NCBI GenBank assembly: GCA_001942045.1
Contig: MSTD01000031.1
Span: 1-60,799 of the forward strand
Direction: 5' to 3'
DNA length: 60,799 bases
Origin: Mycolicibacterium porcinum
GTDB taxonomy: Bacteria > Actinomycetota > Actinomycetes > Mycobacteriales > Mycobacteriaceae
Shown here: in pieces, positions 53,901-60,799 of the stretch
Layout: each line of letters opens with the position of its first letter
Position numbering within the stretch: position 1 is the stretch's first letter
Notes under the pieces: model-generated
Told to the model about the DNA's origin: nothing
Seen by the model: only the letters and a program-made list of their open reading frames with translations
Database searches by the model: none
Position numbers and translations under genes: made by a program

Positions 53901-54836
53901 GCCGTCGAGCTGTGCGGCGCAGGCCACGACGGTCGCTTCGGTGGGGCCGTAGGTGTTCCACACCTCGCGGCCGTCCACCGCGAGCCGGGCGGCGAGTTCC
54001 GGTGGGCAGGCCTCGCCGCCGAAGATCAACAGCCGCACGGCCTCCAATGCTTCGGCCGGCCACAGCGCGGCCAGCGTCGGCACCGTGGACACCACGGTGA
54101 TATCCCGCGAGACCAGCCATGGGCCCAGGTCCATGCCGCTGCGTACCAGCGACCGTGGTGCCGGCACCAGGCAGGCGCCGTGCCGCCAGGCCAGCCACAT
54201 CTCTTCGCACGACGCATCGAAGGCCACCGACAGCCCGGCCAGTACCCGGTCCCCGGGCCCAATTGGGTTGTCCTGCAAGAACATCCTGGCCTCGGCGTCG
54301 ACGAAGGCCGCGGCGCTGCGGTGGGTGACGGCAACACCTTTCGGGGTGCCCGTCGAGCCCGAGGTGAAGATGATCCAGGCGTCGTCGCGTCCCAGCGGCG
54401 CGGCGGCGCGCCAGCCGCGCGACGAACCCGGTCCCCGGATCAGGCCCTGCTCGGTGATCACGCCGACCACGTTGGCCTCGCCGAACACCAGCTCGGCGCG
54501 TTCGTCGGGGTCGTCGGCGTCGACGGGGACGTAGGCCGCGCCGCAGGCCAGCACCGACAGGATCGCCACGTACAGGGCGTAGCTGCCCGAGGGCATCCGG
54601 ATTCCGAGCTTGTCGCCGCGGCCGATACCGCGGGCCGCCAACCAGGCCACACTGTCGGAGACGTCGGCGATCAGCTCGGCGTAGGTGAGCTGGACGGTAC
54701 CGTCGTCGAGCGCGGGAGCATCGGGAAACCGCCGCGCGGTGTCGTGCAGGATGTCGACGAGTGTGCGTGGCTCGGGTGCCAGAGGGGAGAGCACGTACTG
54801 CGGGGGAATCTCGTGCGCACCGTCGGCAGCTGTCAC
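50904..54836 (-). CDS. Pls-type membrane non-ribosomal peptide synthetase
   Basis: A 1310-residue synthetase. The adenylation domain (1 to about 510) has A3 TSGSTGTPKG (about 157), A4 FDASCEEMW, A5 NTYGPTEATVV, A8 GRADDQVKVGGRRIELGEVD and A10 PTRTSGKVDRNAL. The carrier domain has FIALGGGSLSA with the phosphopantetheine serine (about 537). The rest is three membrane-helix pairs (about 615-680, 825-890 and 1090-1150), separating tandem left-handed beta-helix/acyltransferase-like domains, as in Pls, the epsilon-poly-lysine synthetase. Reading pocket residues against GrsA gives D-A-E-S-I-G-T-V-V-K, near the lysine code. It heads the operon. The ATG 54836 follows a 228-base divergent region shared with terC. 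Confidence 0.92.
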   Translation of the reverse strand: MTAADGAHEIPPQYVLSPLAPEPRTLVDILHDTARRFPDAPALDDGTVQLTYAELIADVSDSVAWLAARGIGRGDKLGIRMPSGSYALYVAILSVLACGAAYVPVDADDPDERAELVFGEANVVGVITEQGLIRGPGSSRGWRAAAPLGRDDAWIIFTSGSTGTPKGVAVTHRSAAAFVDAEARMFLQDNPIGPGDRVLAGLSVAFDASCEEMWLAWRHGACLVPAPRSLVRSGMDLGPWLVSRDITVVSTVPTLAALWPAEALEAVRLLIFGGEACPPELAARLAVDGREVWNTYGPTEATVVACAAQLDGQGPVSIGLPLAGWDLAVVDKDSLPVAIGEVGELVIGGVGLARYLDPEKDAEKYAPMPTLGWNRAYRSGDLVRLEADGLYFQGRADDQVKVGGRRIELGEVDNALVHLPGVSGGAAAVRKTASGTPLLVGYIASTDPGFDLAAARTALSESLPAALVPRLVLLDELPTRTSGKVDRNALPWPPPGDADQDAPQLDGTMGWLAGLWRDVLGTPVEGPEADFIALGGGSLSAAQLVAALRQRYPLVTVADLYDHPRLGSLAGYLDELKPPPQIQSREVNPTPLLTQAAQVALSLPLATLTAMQWVVWLALLNNVAAVTGVVSWAHPLSWWWVLAGFVLFVTPLGRMGIAVLFARMLLSGLEPGTYRRGGPVHLRVWIAERLAAASGAENLAGAPWMVYYARALGNTVGKGVDMHSAPPVTGMLKIGHRASVEPEVDLTGHWIDGDLFHVGPVTIGNDATIGARTTLLPGASVGKNADVAPGSAVTGKVKNGQFWKGSPAVKSGKARHPWPDHRPGRAPVWVAVYGVSSLLLAGLPLLALAAGLAVIVWGVHSTAAPADALLPALAWTPVAAVVALLIYAALTVIGVRILSIRLSEGYHPVRSRVGWQLWMTERLMDAARNYLFPIYASLLTPWWLRLLGAKVGKDTEISTALFTPKFTEVQDGAFLADDTMVASYELGGGWIHVAKATIGKRAFLGNSGITQPGRKVPNDGLVAVLSATPHKAKAGSSWLGSPPVRLRRNATAADALRTFHPSLRLKIMRSAVETCRLIPVIVTFAIGIAVLGALQAVTMRFGFLWAALTGGVVLLIAGAVAGAIAVIAKWLVVGRIRAVEHPLWSSFVWRNEVSDTFVETVAAPWFARAASGTPVMNLWLRGLGASIGRGVWCETYWLPEADLVALDTAATVNRGCVVQTHLFHDRIMRLDSVVLEEGSTLGPHCVALPAARLGAGATVGPGSLVMRGDEVPPSTRWQGNPIAPWNMFGKKRSAEKSADKTAKKTEDPAA

Positions 54837-54929
54837 GAGTACAAACTACTAAGCCCGCGCCGCGACGGCTCGGCGGTCCGAGCGGCGTGCCGGTTCGATT
54901 TCGATTCGTGGGGTCCGTCAGGCAGACTG

Positions 54930-55058
54930 GTCGACGGAGGGGAGTATTCCTTCGCTGCGATGTCGTCATCACGTCGGTCGTCAAATGATCGATCGGTGTC
55001 GCGGGCCGGTGTGTGTCACCGGTGGAAGAGACCTCCGGCGCTTTGACGACCGGAGGAT
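54930..55058 (+). promoter_or_regulatory. yybP-ykoY-type Mn2+ riboswitch in front of terC
   Basis: The conserved L1 core GGGGAGTA (54939-54946) and the 3' core GAAGAGACC (55025-55033) of the manganese riboswitch are both present. The closing helix P1 pairs CGGAGG (54935-54940) with CCTCCG (55032-55037). The same CCTCCGG (55032-55038) can instead pair with CCGGAGG (55050-55056), which is the Shine-Dalgarno of terC eight bases before its ATG. Metal binding would stabilise P1, freeing the SD, giving translational activation. TerC/Alx genes are known targets of this riboswitch class. Confidence 0.82.
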
Positions 55059-55064
55059 TTCTCG

Positions 55065-56033
55065 ATGCAGGTAAGCCAGCTGGAATGGATCATCACCCTG
55101 GCGGTGACGATCGCCGTTCTGCTGTTCGACGTCGTCGTGATCGGGCGACGCCCCCACGAACCCAGCACCCGTGAGACCGCGACGGCGCTCTCGGTCTATA
55201 TCGGCCTGGCCGTCGCGTTCGGCGTGTTCGTGTGGTTCTTCCACGGCAGCCAGTTCGGACTGGAGTTCTTCGCCGGGTGGCTCACCGAATACAGCCTGTC
55301 GGTGGACAACCTGTTCATCTTCTTGATCATCATGGCCAGCTTCAAGGTGCCGAGGATCTACCAGCAGCAGGCCCTGCTGGTCGGCATCATTCTGGCGCTG
55401 ATCTTCCGCGGCATCTTCATCGCGCTCGGCGCGGTGGCCATCAACCAGTTCTCCTGGGTGTTCTACATCTTCGGCGCGTTCCTGGTGTACACCGCGATCA
55501 ACCTGGTGCGGGACACCGACCACGACGACGACGGCGACAACGGTGTGGTGCGGTTCGCCCGCAAGCACCTGCGCACCACGGATCAGTGGGACGGCCTGAA
55601 GCTGTGGATCCACGAGAACGGGAAGCGGCTGATGACGCCGATGTTCCTGGTGATCGTCGCGCTCGGCACCACCGACCTGCTGTTCGCGCTGGACTCGATC
55701 CCGGCGATCTATGGGCTGACCCAGGAGCCCTACCTGGTGTTCACCGCCAACGTGTTCGCTCTGATGGGGCTGCGGCAGCTGTACTTCCTGCTCGGTGACC
55801 TGCTCAAGCGGCTGGTCTACCTGTCGCAGGGGTTGGCGTTCATCCTGGCGTTCATCGGCGTGAAGCTGGTGCTGCACGCGCTGCACGAGAACGAGCTGCC
55901 GTTCATCAACGGCGGCGAGCCGGTGCACGTCCCGGAGATCCCGACCCTGGCCAGCCTCGGTGTGATCGTGGTGACGCTGGCCATCACCACCGTCGCGAGC
56001 CTGTACAAGACCCGGGTGCGTGACGCGCGGTAG
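55065..56033 (+). CDS. TerC-family membrane protein, probable metal (Mn2+) exporter
   Basis: A 322-residue TerC/Alx-like protein with about nine membrane helices. Acidic and polar residues characteristic of the family lie inside helices, in EYSLSVDNLFIFLII (SVDNLF) and TTDLLFALDSIPAIYG (two aspartates). TerC proteins export Mn2+ or load it onto secreted proteins. A Mn2+-type riboswitch directly upstream strongly supports manganese as the substrate. A Shine-Dalgarno CGGAGG is eight bases before the ATG. It is divergent from the NRPS gene. Confidence 0.92.
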   Translation: MQVSQLEWIITLAVTIAVLLFDVVVIGRRPHEPSTRETATALSVYIGLAVAFGVFVWFFHGSQFGLEFFAGWLTEYSLSVDNLFIFLIIMASFKVPRIYQQQALLVGIILALIFRGIFIALGAVAINQFSWVFYIFGAFLVYTAINLVRDTDHDDDGDNGVVRFARKHLRTTDQWDGLKLWIHENGKRLMTPMFLVIVALGTTDLLFALDSIPAIYGLTQEPYLVFTANVFALMGLRQLYFLLGDLLKRLVYLSQGLAFILAFIGVKLVLHALHENELPFINGGEPVHVPEIPTLASLGVIVVTLAITTVASLYKTRVRDAR

Positions 56034-56088
56034 TCCCTTGGATTCCGGCTGAACGTAACTCTGTTCAGGTGCGGTATATGCACTTAAC

Positions 56089-56508
56089 GTGGCCGGGGTG
56101 CGGATATTCGTGGCGGATGCCGAGTCCTGGACCGAGCTGACCGACGGTGACGAGCCGACGGCGCGAATCTCCGCGCCTGACCTGGCTCAGGCGCGCCGGA
56201 TCCGGTCCGGGCTCAAGTCCGAGGACGACGCCGTCTCGGTGATCCTCGACGTCACGGTTGCGGTGGCCACAGAGTTCAGCTCCGCCTACCGCTCGGCGCG
56301 CAGATGGCTCGAGCTGGCCGGCCCCGAGGCGCAGGTGCGCTATGTCGGGACGGTTGACGGGCTGACCGGGTTGATCGCCGACATCGAGGCGGCCGAGGTG
56401 GCCGACGGCGTCACCCTTATCCCGGCCACGGCGGGCCAGGACGCGCGCGGGCTCGGGGCCGACGTGCTGCGCAGGCTGGAACTGCGCTCGGCCGCCAGGG
56501 CTTCCTAG
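56089..56508 (+). CDS. Conserved hypothetical protein
   Basis: A 139-residue soluble protein with an alpha/beta pattern (RIFVADAESWTELTDGDEP, VSVILDVTVAVATEFSSAYR, VGTVDGLTGLIADIEAAE) that resembles a single-domain flavin- or nucleotide-binding fold but carries no motif I can name. The start may be GTG 56089 or GTG 56098 (MRIFVADAESW). It is downstream of terC by 55 bases and its stop shares CTAG with the convergent esterase gene. No function assigned. Confidence 0.6.
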   Translation: MAGVRIFVADAESWTELTDGDEPTARISAPDLAQARRIRSGLKSEDDAVSVILDVTVAVATEFSSAYRSARRWLELAGPEAQVRYVGTVDGLTGLIADIEAAEVADGVTLIPATAGQDARGLGADVLRRLELRSAARAS

Positions 56509-57644
56509 CTCAGGGCCTCGTAGAACAGATTCATGTAGCGGCTGGTGCGGGCGGAGCCCTCGACCCCGGGCCCCATCTTGTTCATCACATAGGCAAACGT
56601 GGCCCGGTGATCGGGGTTGCACGTCTCCCACGAGCCACCCCAGCCGCCCCAGAAGCAGATCTTGCCGTCGGGGACGTAGGGGATGGTTTGGGGCTGAGGA
56701 AGACCGAATCCCAGACCCCAGCGCAGTGGGTGCCCGAGCAGGACGACGTCGGGCCCGTCGCAGCGCAGCTCGAAGATCGACTCGACGGTCTCGGGATGCA
56801 GCAGTTTGACGCCGTTCACCGTGCCGCCCAACGAGATTGCCGAGAGGATCCGGGCCAGCGAGCGCGCGTTGCCGTGGCCGTTGACGGCTCCGATGTCGGC
56901 AGCGCGCCACTCGGCGGTGTTGGCGACCGTCGGTGACGGTGCGCCCATCAACGTCTTGATCGCGGTTTCGGACAGTTGGTCCAACGGCAGGTCCATCTGT
57001 TCGTCGGGTGGGATGGTCTCGGCGATGCGGTGGCTGTCCTCGGGCCGGGCCCCGATCTGGAAGTCGGCGCCCAGCGGACCTGAGATCTCTTCACGGACAA
57101 ACTCTTTGAGCGTTTTGCCGGTGACTCGTCGCAGCACCTCGCCGATCAGGTGGCCGTAGGTCAGGGCGTGGTAGCCCGATGCGGTGCCCGGTTCCCACCA
57201 CGGCGGTTGGGCGGCCAGCGCCGCCGTCGACTTCTCCCAGTCGTAGCTGTCTTCGATGGTGAACGGCGGCTCCCAGCCGGACACTCCTGAGCTGTGGGTC
57301 AGCAGGTGGCGAAACTCGATGTCCTGCTTGCCGTTTACGCCGAACTCGGGCCAGGGCTCGGCCACCGGGGTGTCAGCGGCGATCAGGCCGCGGTCGATCA
57401 GCATCAACCCGGCCAGGGCGGTCACCGTCTTGGTGGATGACCACACGTTGACGATGGTGTCCTCGATCCACGGCTTGGTCCGCGCCGCGTCGGCGTATCC
57501 GCCCCACAGGTCGACGACGAGTTCACCGTCGATATCGATCGCGATGGCGGCGCCGGTTTCCGCTCCGCCGGCGAGCTCCTCTGCCAGCGCATCGCCGATG
57601 GCGCGAAAGCGGTCGTCGCAGTGGCCGTGTACAAGGTCGTCCAT
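56505..57644 (-). CDS. Beta-lactamase-fold serine esterase (EstB/class C-like)
   Basis: A 379-residue serine hydrolase of the beta-lactamase/penicillin-binding fold. The catalytic SxxK is NVWSSTKTVTAL (Ser near 73) and the tyrosine region is SGYHALTYGHLIGE. The GGWGGSWETC stretch stands near the third motif position. Class C-like enzymes with this sequence hydrolyse esters more often than beta-lactams, so EstB-type activity is likeliest. There is no signal peptide. The ATG 57644 is used. GTG 57650 is two codons earlier. It is the second gene after the hydroxyacid dehydrogenase, 40 bases downstream. Confidence 0.85.
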   Translation of the reverse strand: MDDLVHGHCDDRFRAIGDALAEELAGGAETGAAIAIDIDGELVVDLWGGYADAARTKPWIEDTIVNVWSSTKTVTALAGLMLIDRGLIAADTPVAEPWPEFGVNGKQDIEFRHLLTHSSGVSGWEPPFTIEDSYDWEKSTAALAAQPPWWEPGTASGYHALTYGHLIGEVLRRVTGKTLKEFVREEISGPLGADFQIGARPEDSHRIAETIPPDEQMDLPLDQLSETAIKTLMGAPSPTVANTAEWRAADIGAVNGHGNARSLARILSAISLGGTVNGVKLLHPETVESIFELRCDGPDVVLLGHPLRWGLGFGLPQPQTIPYVPDGKICFWGGWGGSWETCNPDHRATFAYVMNKMGPGVEGSARTSRYMNLFYEALS

Positions 57645-57684
57645 CGGCACATCATCGCCGGATCCGGCTGCCGCCGGGCGGGAT

Positions 57685-58635
57685 TCACCGAACGGGTGTG
57701 ACCAGCTGACCGGACTGCAGAAACCGGTCCAGGTTGGCCAGGACCAGTGCTTCCATGGCCGCCCGCGTTTCCACCGTGCCACTGGCGACGTGCGGTAGCA
57801 GCACCACGTTGTCCAGCTTCGTCAGCGCGGCGGGGACGTTCGGTTCGTCGGTGAAGACGTCCAGCCCGGCGCCGGCCAGCCGGCCGTGCACCAGCGCGTC
57901 GACGAGGGCGTCCTGGTCGATCACGCTGCCGCGGGCGATGTTGACCAGGTAGCCGTCGGAACCCAGCGCGGTGAGCACCTCCCGGTCGACGAGGTGACGG
58001 GTGCCCGCGCCGCCGGCCGCGGCGACCACGAGCACCTGGACCTGCCGGGCCAGCTCGACGGGGGAGTCGACGTACTGGTACGGGCTGTCGGGGATCTGCC
58101 TGCGGTTGTGGTAACTGATCGCACAGCCGAATGCGGTCAGCCGGGTGGCGATGGCCCCGCCGATCCGGCCGAGCCCGAGAATGCCCACGTGAGATCCCGA
58201 AACCTGATGTGTCAGTGGGTAATTCCCGTCCACCGCCCAGCGGCCCGCGCGCAGGTAGCGGTCGGCGGCCGAGAACCGGCGCATGGTGTCGATCAGCAGG
58301 CCCACTGCGGTGTCGGCCACACAGTCGTCGAGCACGTCGGGGGTGTTGCTGACGCCGATGCCGCGGGCGGCGGCCGCGTCGACGTCGATGTTGTCGTAAC
58401 CGACCCCGAAGTTCACCACTGCCTTGAGGTTCGGCAGTGCCGCCATCAGGTTCGGGTCGACGCGGGTCACGCCCGAGACCACGACCGCGGTGATCTCGGC
58501 GGCGTGCTCGGCCAGAAACGCATCGCGGTCGTCGCCGTTGGGCAGGGTGTAGGCCTGGTAGTCGGTGCGCAGAGTTACCGCGAGCGACGGCTTCAGCGGG
58601 CCGATCTGCAGCACGCGGCGTGCGGAAATGGACAT
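57685..58635 (-). CDS. D-isomer 2-hydroxyacid dehydrogenase (glyoxylate/hydroxypyruvate reductase-like)
   Basis: A 316-residue NAD(P)-dependent dehydrogenase. The dinucleotide loop is VGILGLGRIGGAIA (about 148-161). The catalytic arginine is in VNIARGSVID, the glutamate in DVFTDEPNVP and the histidine in LLPHVASGT. The N-terminal half shows FGVGYDNIDVDAAAARGI, the substrate-side signature. It reduces short 2-oxo acids, and the natural substrate is not clear from neighbours. ATG 58635 has GAGGAAG five bases upstream. Usual length for the family. Confidence 0.9.
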   Translation of the reverse strand: MSISARRVLQIGPLKPSLAVTLRTDYQAYTLPNGDDRDAFLAEHAAEITAVVVSGVTRVDPNLMAALPNLKAVVNFGVGYDNIDVDAAAARGIGVSNTPDVLDDCVADTAVGLLIDTMRRFSAADRYLRAGRWAVDGNYPLTHQVSGSHVGILGLGRIGGAIATRLTAFGCAISYHNRRQIPDSPYQYVDSPVELARQVQVLVVAAAGGAGTRHLVDREVLTALGSDGYLVNIARGSVIDQDALVDALVHGRLAGAGLDVFTDEPNVPAALTKLDNVVLLPHVASGTVETRAAMEALVLANLDRFLQSGQLVTPVR

Positions 58636-58749
58636 GACTTCCTCGGTCGGTGCACGTGGGGCAAATGAAATCGGTTCAGCTGCATCACGATACGTCACGA
58701 TCCGGACAGCGACCGACTTCTGCCCGCGAGATCACTGTGAGTTAGGCGG

Positions 58750-59271
58750 CTACCAGTTGTAGTAGCCGCCCTCGGGACCGAGCATGCGTTCCAGCCGGGC
58801 CCGGTTGATGCGGGCCAACTCGTTGCGGACCACCTTGCGTTCGGTCTCGCGGTCGTTGTGCAGCCGGTCGACGAGGCCGGCCATGGCCCGGTGCGCGCAG
58901 CAGTCCTCCACGAACATCACGAAGCCGAAGCCGAACTGCTCGGCGTAGCGCTGGACCTCGGTGTTGAGCTGTGTCATCACCGCGGGATCGTCGTCCCACA
59001 CCGAGCACTGTTCGCACACCGACTTCGGGCTGCGCGGCCGTGCCCCGATGTGCGGATAGGCCTGCAGCACGCGGTCGATGGAATCTTCGCCGAGGCTGAA
59101 CAGCAGGGTGTCGGCCTGCCGGAACAGCGAGTCATGATCGGCAAACGGACGCCCACCGGCCAGGTCCGTGGCCAGCACCACGCTGTAGCAGCACTCGTAC
59201 ACGGCGTGCACCGCACGCCGCAGGGGCAGCGCGTTGTACGCCTCAAGTCCCATGCCCTGATGCATCAACAC
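58750..59271 (-). CDS. OHCU-decarboxylase-like protein with altered catalytic motif
   Basis: A 173-residue helical protein whose layout follows 2-oxo-4-hydroxy-4-carboxy-5-ureidoimidazoline decarboxylase of uric acid breakdown: LRRAVHAVYECCYSV, GGRPFADHDSLFRQAD, then AYPHIGARP and CEQCSVW, and EQFGFGFVMFVED. The family motif HPRIG with the catalytic histidine is here YPHIG, so the key residue is displaced, while the EQ following it is kept. No uricase or transthyretin-like gene is nearby. It may be a divergent member with another reaction. Nine cysteines or so add to the oddity. The start could also be ATG 59253 (MGLEAYNALP). Confidence 0.65.
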   Translation of the reverse strand: MLMHQGMGLEAYNALPLRRAVHAVYECCYSVVLATDLAGGRPFADHDSLFRQADTLLFSLGEDSIDRVLQAYPHIGARPRSPKSVCEQCSVWDDDPAVMTQLNTEVQRYAEQFGFGFVMFVEDCCAHRAMAGLVDRLHNDRETERKVVRNELARINRARLERMLGPEGGYYNW

Positions 59272-59340
59272 ACAGCAATGATCGAAGCCTCAGAGCACAG
59301 CGGCGTTACCTCGTGTTACAGCGAGGCTAACTCTCAGGGA

Positions 59341-59829
59341 TCAGTGCGAGGAGGTCTTGAACCGCTCGATCGAACGCTGCAACTCGGCCTCGGCCTCTTC
59401 ACGGCCCACCCAGTCGGCGGTCTTGACGAACTTGCCCGGCTCCAGGTCCTTGTAGTGCACGAAGAAGTGCTTGATGGCGTCGAGCTCGAACTGCGACACG
59501 TCGCCGAGGTCCTGGATGTGGTCCCAGCGCGGATCCCCGGCGGGCACGCACAGCAACTTGTCGTCGCCGCCGGCCTCGTCGGTCATCTTGAACATCGCGA
59601 CCGGGCGGGCCTCGACGATGCAGCCGGGGAACACCGACTCGGGCAGCAGCACGAGCGCGTCCAGCGGATCGCCGTCCTCGCCGAGGGTGTCCTCGAAGAA
59701 CCCGTAGTCGGCGGGGTAGCCCATCGGGGTGTAGAGGTAGCGGTCGAGCTTGACCCGGCCGGTCTCATGGTCAACCTCGTACTTGTTGCGCGAACCCTTC
59801 GGGATCTCGATGACGACGTCGAACTTCAC
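59341..59829 (-). CDS. ppa: Inorganic pyrophosphatase
   Basis: A 162-residue family I pyrophosphatase. [19 protein letters not shown], the signature [22 protein letters not shown] (about 52-73, binding Mg2+ through its aspartates) and the C-terminal [16 protein letters not shown] are all present. It hydrolyses PPi to drive biosynthesis. GTG 59829 gives the exact family length. It is divergent from the carboxypeptidase gene (127-base gap). Confidence 0.96.
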   Translation of the reverse strand: MKFDVVIEIPKGSRNKYEVDHETGRVKLDRYLYTPMGYPADYGFFEDTLGEDGDPLDALVLLPESVFPGCIVEARPVAMFKMTDEAGGDDKLLCVPAGDPRWDHIQDLGDVSQFELDAIKHFFVHYKDLEPGKFVKTADWVGREEAEAELQRSIERFKTSSH

Positions 59830-59956
59830 CGTCGCGGCTCCTTCGCATCTGCGGTCAGTCATGGGTCGTCGGGCGACGACGCGGGTCAACCCTAATAGAG
59901 CGATAGTCTGGCCTAAACGGGTGGCTCGTCCCCACCACCGGCAGAGCAGGAGAAAT

Positions 59957-60799
59957 ATGCGGCCCACACGGTGGCGGCAGTCCACCCATGTGGCGGTTGG
60001 CGTCGTGGTCCTGGTGCTGGTCGCTGCCGTCGTCGCGGTTGCTGCCGTGCTCACCGGGCACCGGTCCAGCGGCGCTGAGGCGGCCACGCCCGCGCCCCCG
60101 CCTGCGACCGCCAGCCCGGGGGTCGTCCCGGTGGACATGTCCGCGCCCACCCCGACCGTGAGTGGCCTGGCGGCCGCGCTGGGCCCGGCTCTGGCGAATC
60201 CCGATCTCGGTGAGGTGACCGGCCGGATCACCGACGCGGAGACCGGTGCCGAACTGTGGGAACAGAATTCCGGGGTGCCGATGCAGCCGGCGTCGGTCAA
60301 CAAGGTGCTGACGACGGCGGCCGCACTGCTCACGCTGGACCGCAACGCCCGGCTGGCCACCACGGTCCTGGCCGTCGACTCCCAGCCGGGCCTGGTGGTG
60401 CTCAAGGGCGGTGGCGACACCACGCTGTCGGCGGCGCCCGACGACACCGATACCTGGTACAAGGGCGCGGCCCGGATCAGCGACCTGGCCGATCAGGTGC
60501 GTCGCAGCGGCATCACGGTCACCTCGGTCCGGGTGGACACCAGCGAGTACAGCGGCCCGACGATGGCGCCGGGCTGGGACCCGGCCGACATCGAGGGCGG
60601 GGACATCGCGCCGATGGAACCGGTGATGCTCGACGGTGGACGCATCCAGCCGACGACGGTGGAATCCCGGCGATCGACCACGCCGGCCCTCGATGCGGGA
60701 CGGGCTCTGGCCGCCGCTCTCAAGGTGGATCCCGCGTCGGTGACGGTGCTGGCCAGCCCGGTCCCGGGCGGCAGGCAGATCGCCGCGGTGCAGTCCGCG
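59957..60799 (+). CDS. dacB: PBP4-type D-alanyl-D-alanine carboxypeptidase (Rv3627c type), partial
   Basis: The frame starts at ATG 59957 with CAGGAGA upstream and is cut by the window edge after 281 codons. A membrane anchor or signal segment ([21 protein letters not shown], about 13-33) and Pro/Ala-rich linker precede the S13 domain, whose catalytic SxxK is [14 protein letters not shown] (Ser near 114). The segments [10 protein letters not shown] and [20 protein letters not shown] are typical of PBP4/DacB. It removes terminal D-Ala from peptidoglycan peptides or acts as endopeptidase. The SxN and KTG motifs lie partly beyond the window. Confidence 0.92.
   Translation, partial: MRPTRWRQSTHVAVGVVVLVLVAAVVAVAAVLTGHRSSGAEAATPAPPPATASPGVVPVDMSAPTPTVSGLAAALGPALANPDLGEVTGRITDAETGAELWEQNSGVPMQPASVNKVLTTAAALLTLDRNARLATTVLAVDSQPGLVVLKGGGDTTLSAAPDDTDTWYKGAARISDLADQVRRSGITVTSVRVDTSEYSGPTMAPGWDPADIEGGDIAPMEPVMLDGGRIQPTTVESRRSTTPALDAGRALAAALKVDPASVTVLASPVPGGRQIAAVQSA

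Overview
The window is a high-GC actinobacterial chromosome segment, almost certainly from a rapid-growing Mycobacterium (Mycolicibacterium type). The gene order follows, in reverse, the M. tuberculosis stretch from Rv3684 to Rv3627c: PLP lyase, metallophosphoesterase, ponA2, whiB4, two ArsA-like ATPases, crp, nth, marP, ephE, acs, ssd-tad, DECH helicase, cspA, topA, an adenylate cyclase, a DNA polymerase III delta'-like gene, galE1, the ppgS cluster, ppa and a PBP4-type carboxypeptidase. All homologies were recognised by eye from motifs and remembered family sequences; no search was run.

Layout. 1-600: tail of an unknown gene, a small exported protein, a perfect 15-bp terminator stem and tRNA-Pro(CGG). 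600-19700: conserved envelope and housekeeping core. It covers cell wall synthesis (ponA2), redox sensing (whiB4), anion-ATPase-like pair, cAMP receptor protein, base excision repair, a membrane thioredoxin, a NUDIX hydrolase, the acid-resistance protease marP, an epoxide-hydrolase-like enzyme, a secreted protease and acetyl-CoA synthetase. 19700-21400: an RNA-rich stretch with a strong candidate for the abundant RNA polymerase-binding Ms1 RNA (minus strand) and the 6C/B11 small RNA (plus strand), on either side of an HAD phosphatase. 21400-25940: a Tad/Flp pilus-type locus (ssd/cpaE, tadA, tadB, tadC, flp, two pseudopilin-like genes). 25936-36640: Rv3651-like sensor, helicase, cspA, topA, cyclase and the delta'-like gene. 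36695-40740: an accessory patch starting at tRNA-Thr(CGT), with a truncated regulator remnant, a hydrolase, small exported proteins and an EspA-like type VII substrate overlapping a lipoprotein gene. 40797-45956: envelope membrane protein, galE1 and an amidohydrolase/TetR pair. 45953-54836: a six-gene, translationally coupled operon on the minus strand. 55065 to the end: a TerC-family gene under a Mn2+-type riboswitch, then enzymes, ppa and a partial dacB-like gene.

Most notable system. The six-gene operon joins a Pls-type membrane NRPS (adenylation, carrier, six membrane segments in three pairs) to an M1 aminopeptidase, a flippase-like protein, a PpgS-type polyprenyl-phosphate glycosyltransferase, its DUF2304 partner and a TPR protein. 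The adenylation pocket, read by aligning to GrsA from memory, gives D-A-E-S-I-G-T-V-V-K, close to the lysine code. This suggests synthesis, trimming and export of a cationic poly-amino acid alongside lipid-linked amino sugar in the envelope. Second is the EspA-like protein with a toxin-like C-terminal half, followed by an overlapping lipoprotein that could be its immunity protein. Third is the riboswitch in front of terC, where one CCTCCGG segment can pair either with the aptamer base or with the Shine-Dalgarno.

The window encodes Crp and carries two near-consensus Crp-type palindromes, one in the promoter of the Ms1 candidate and one touching the acs start, so cAMP control is a likely common thread.
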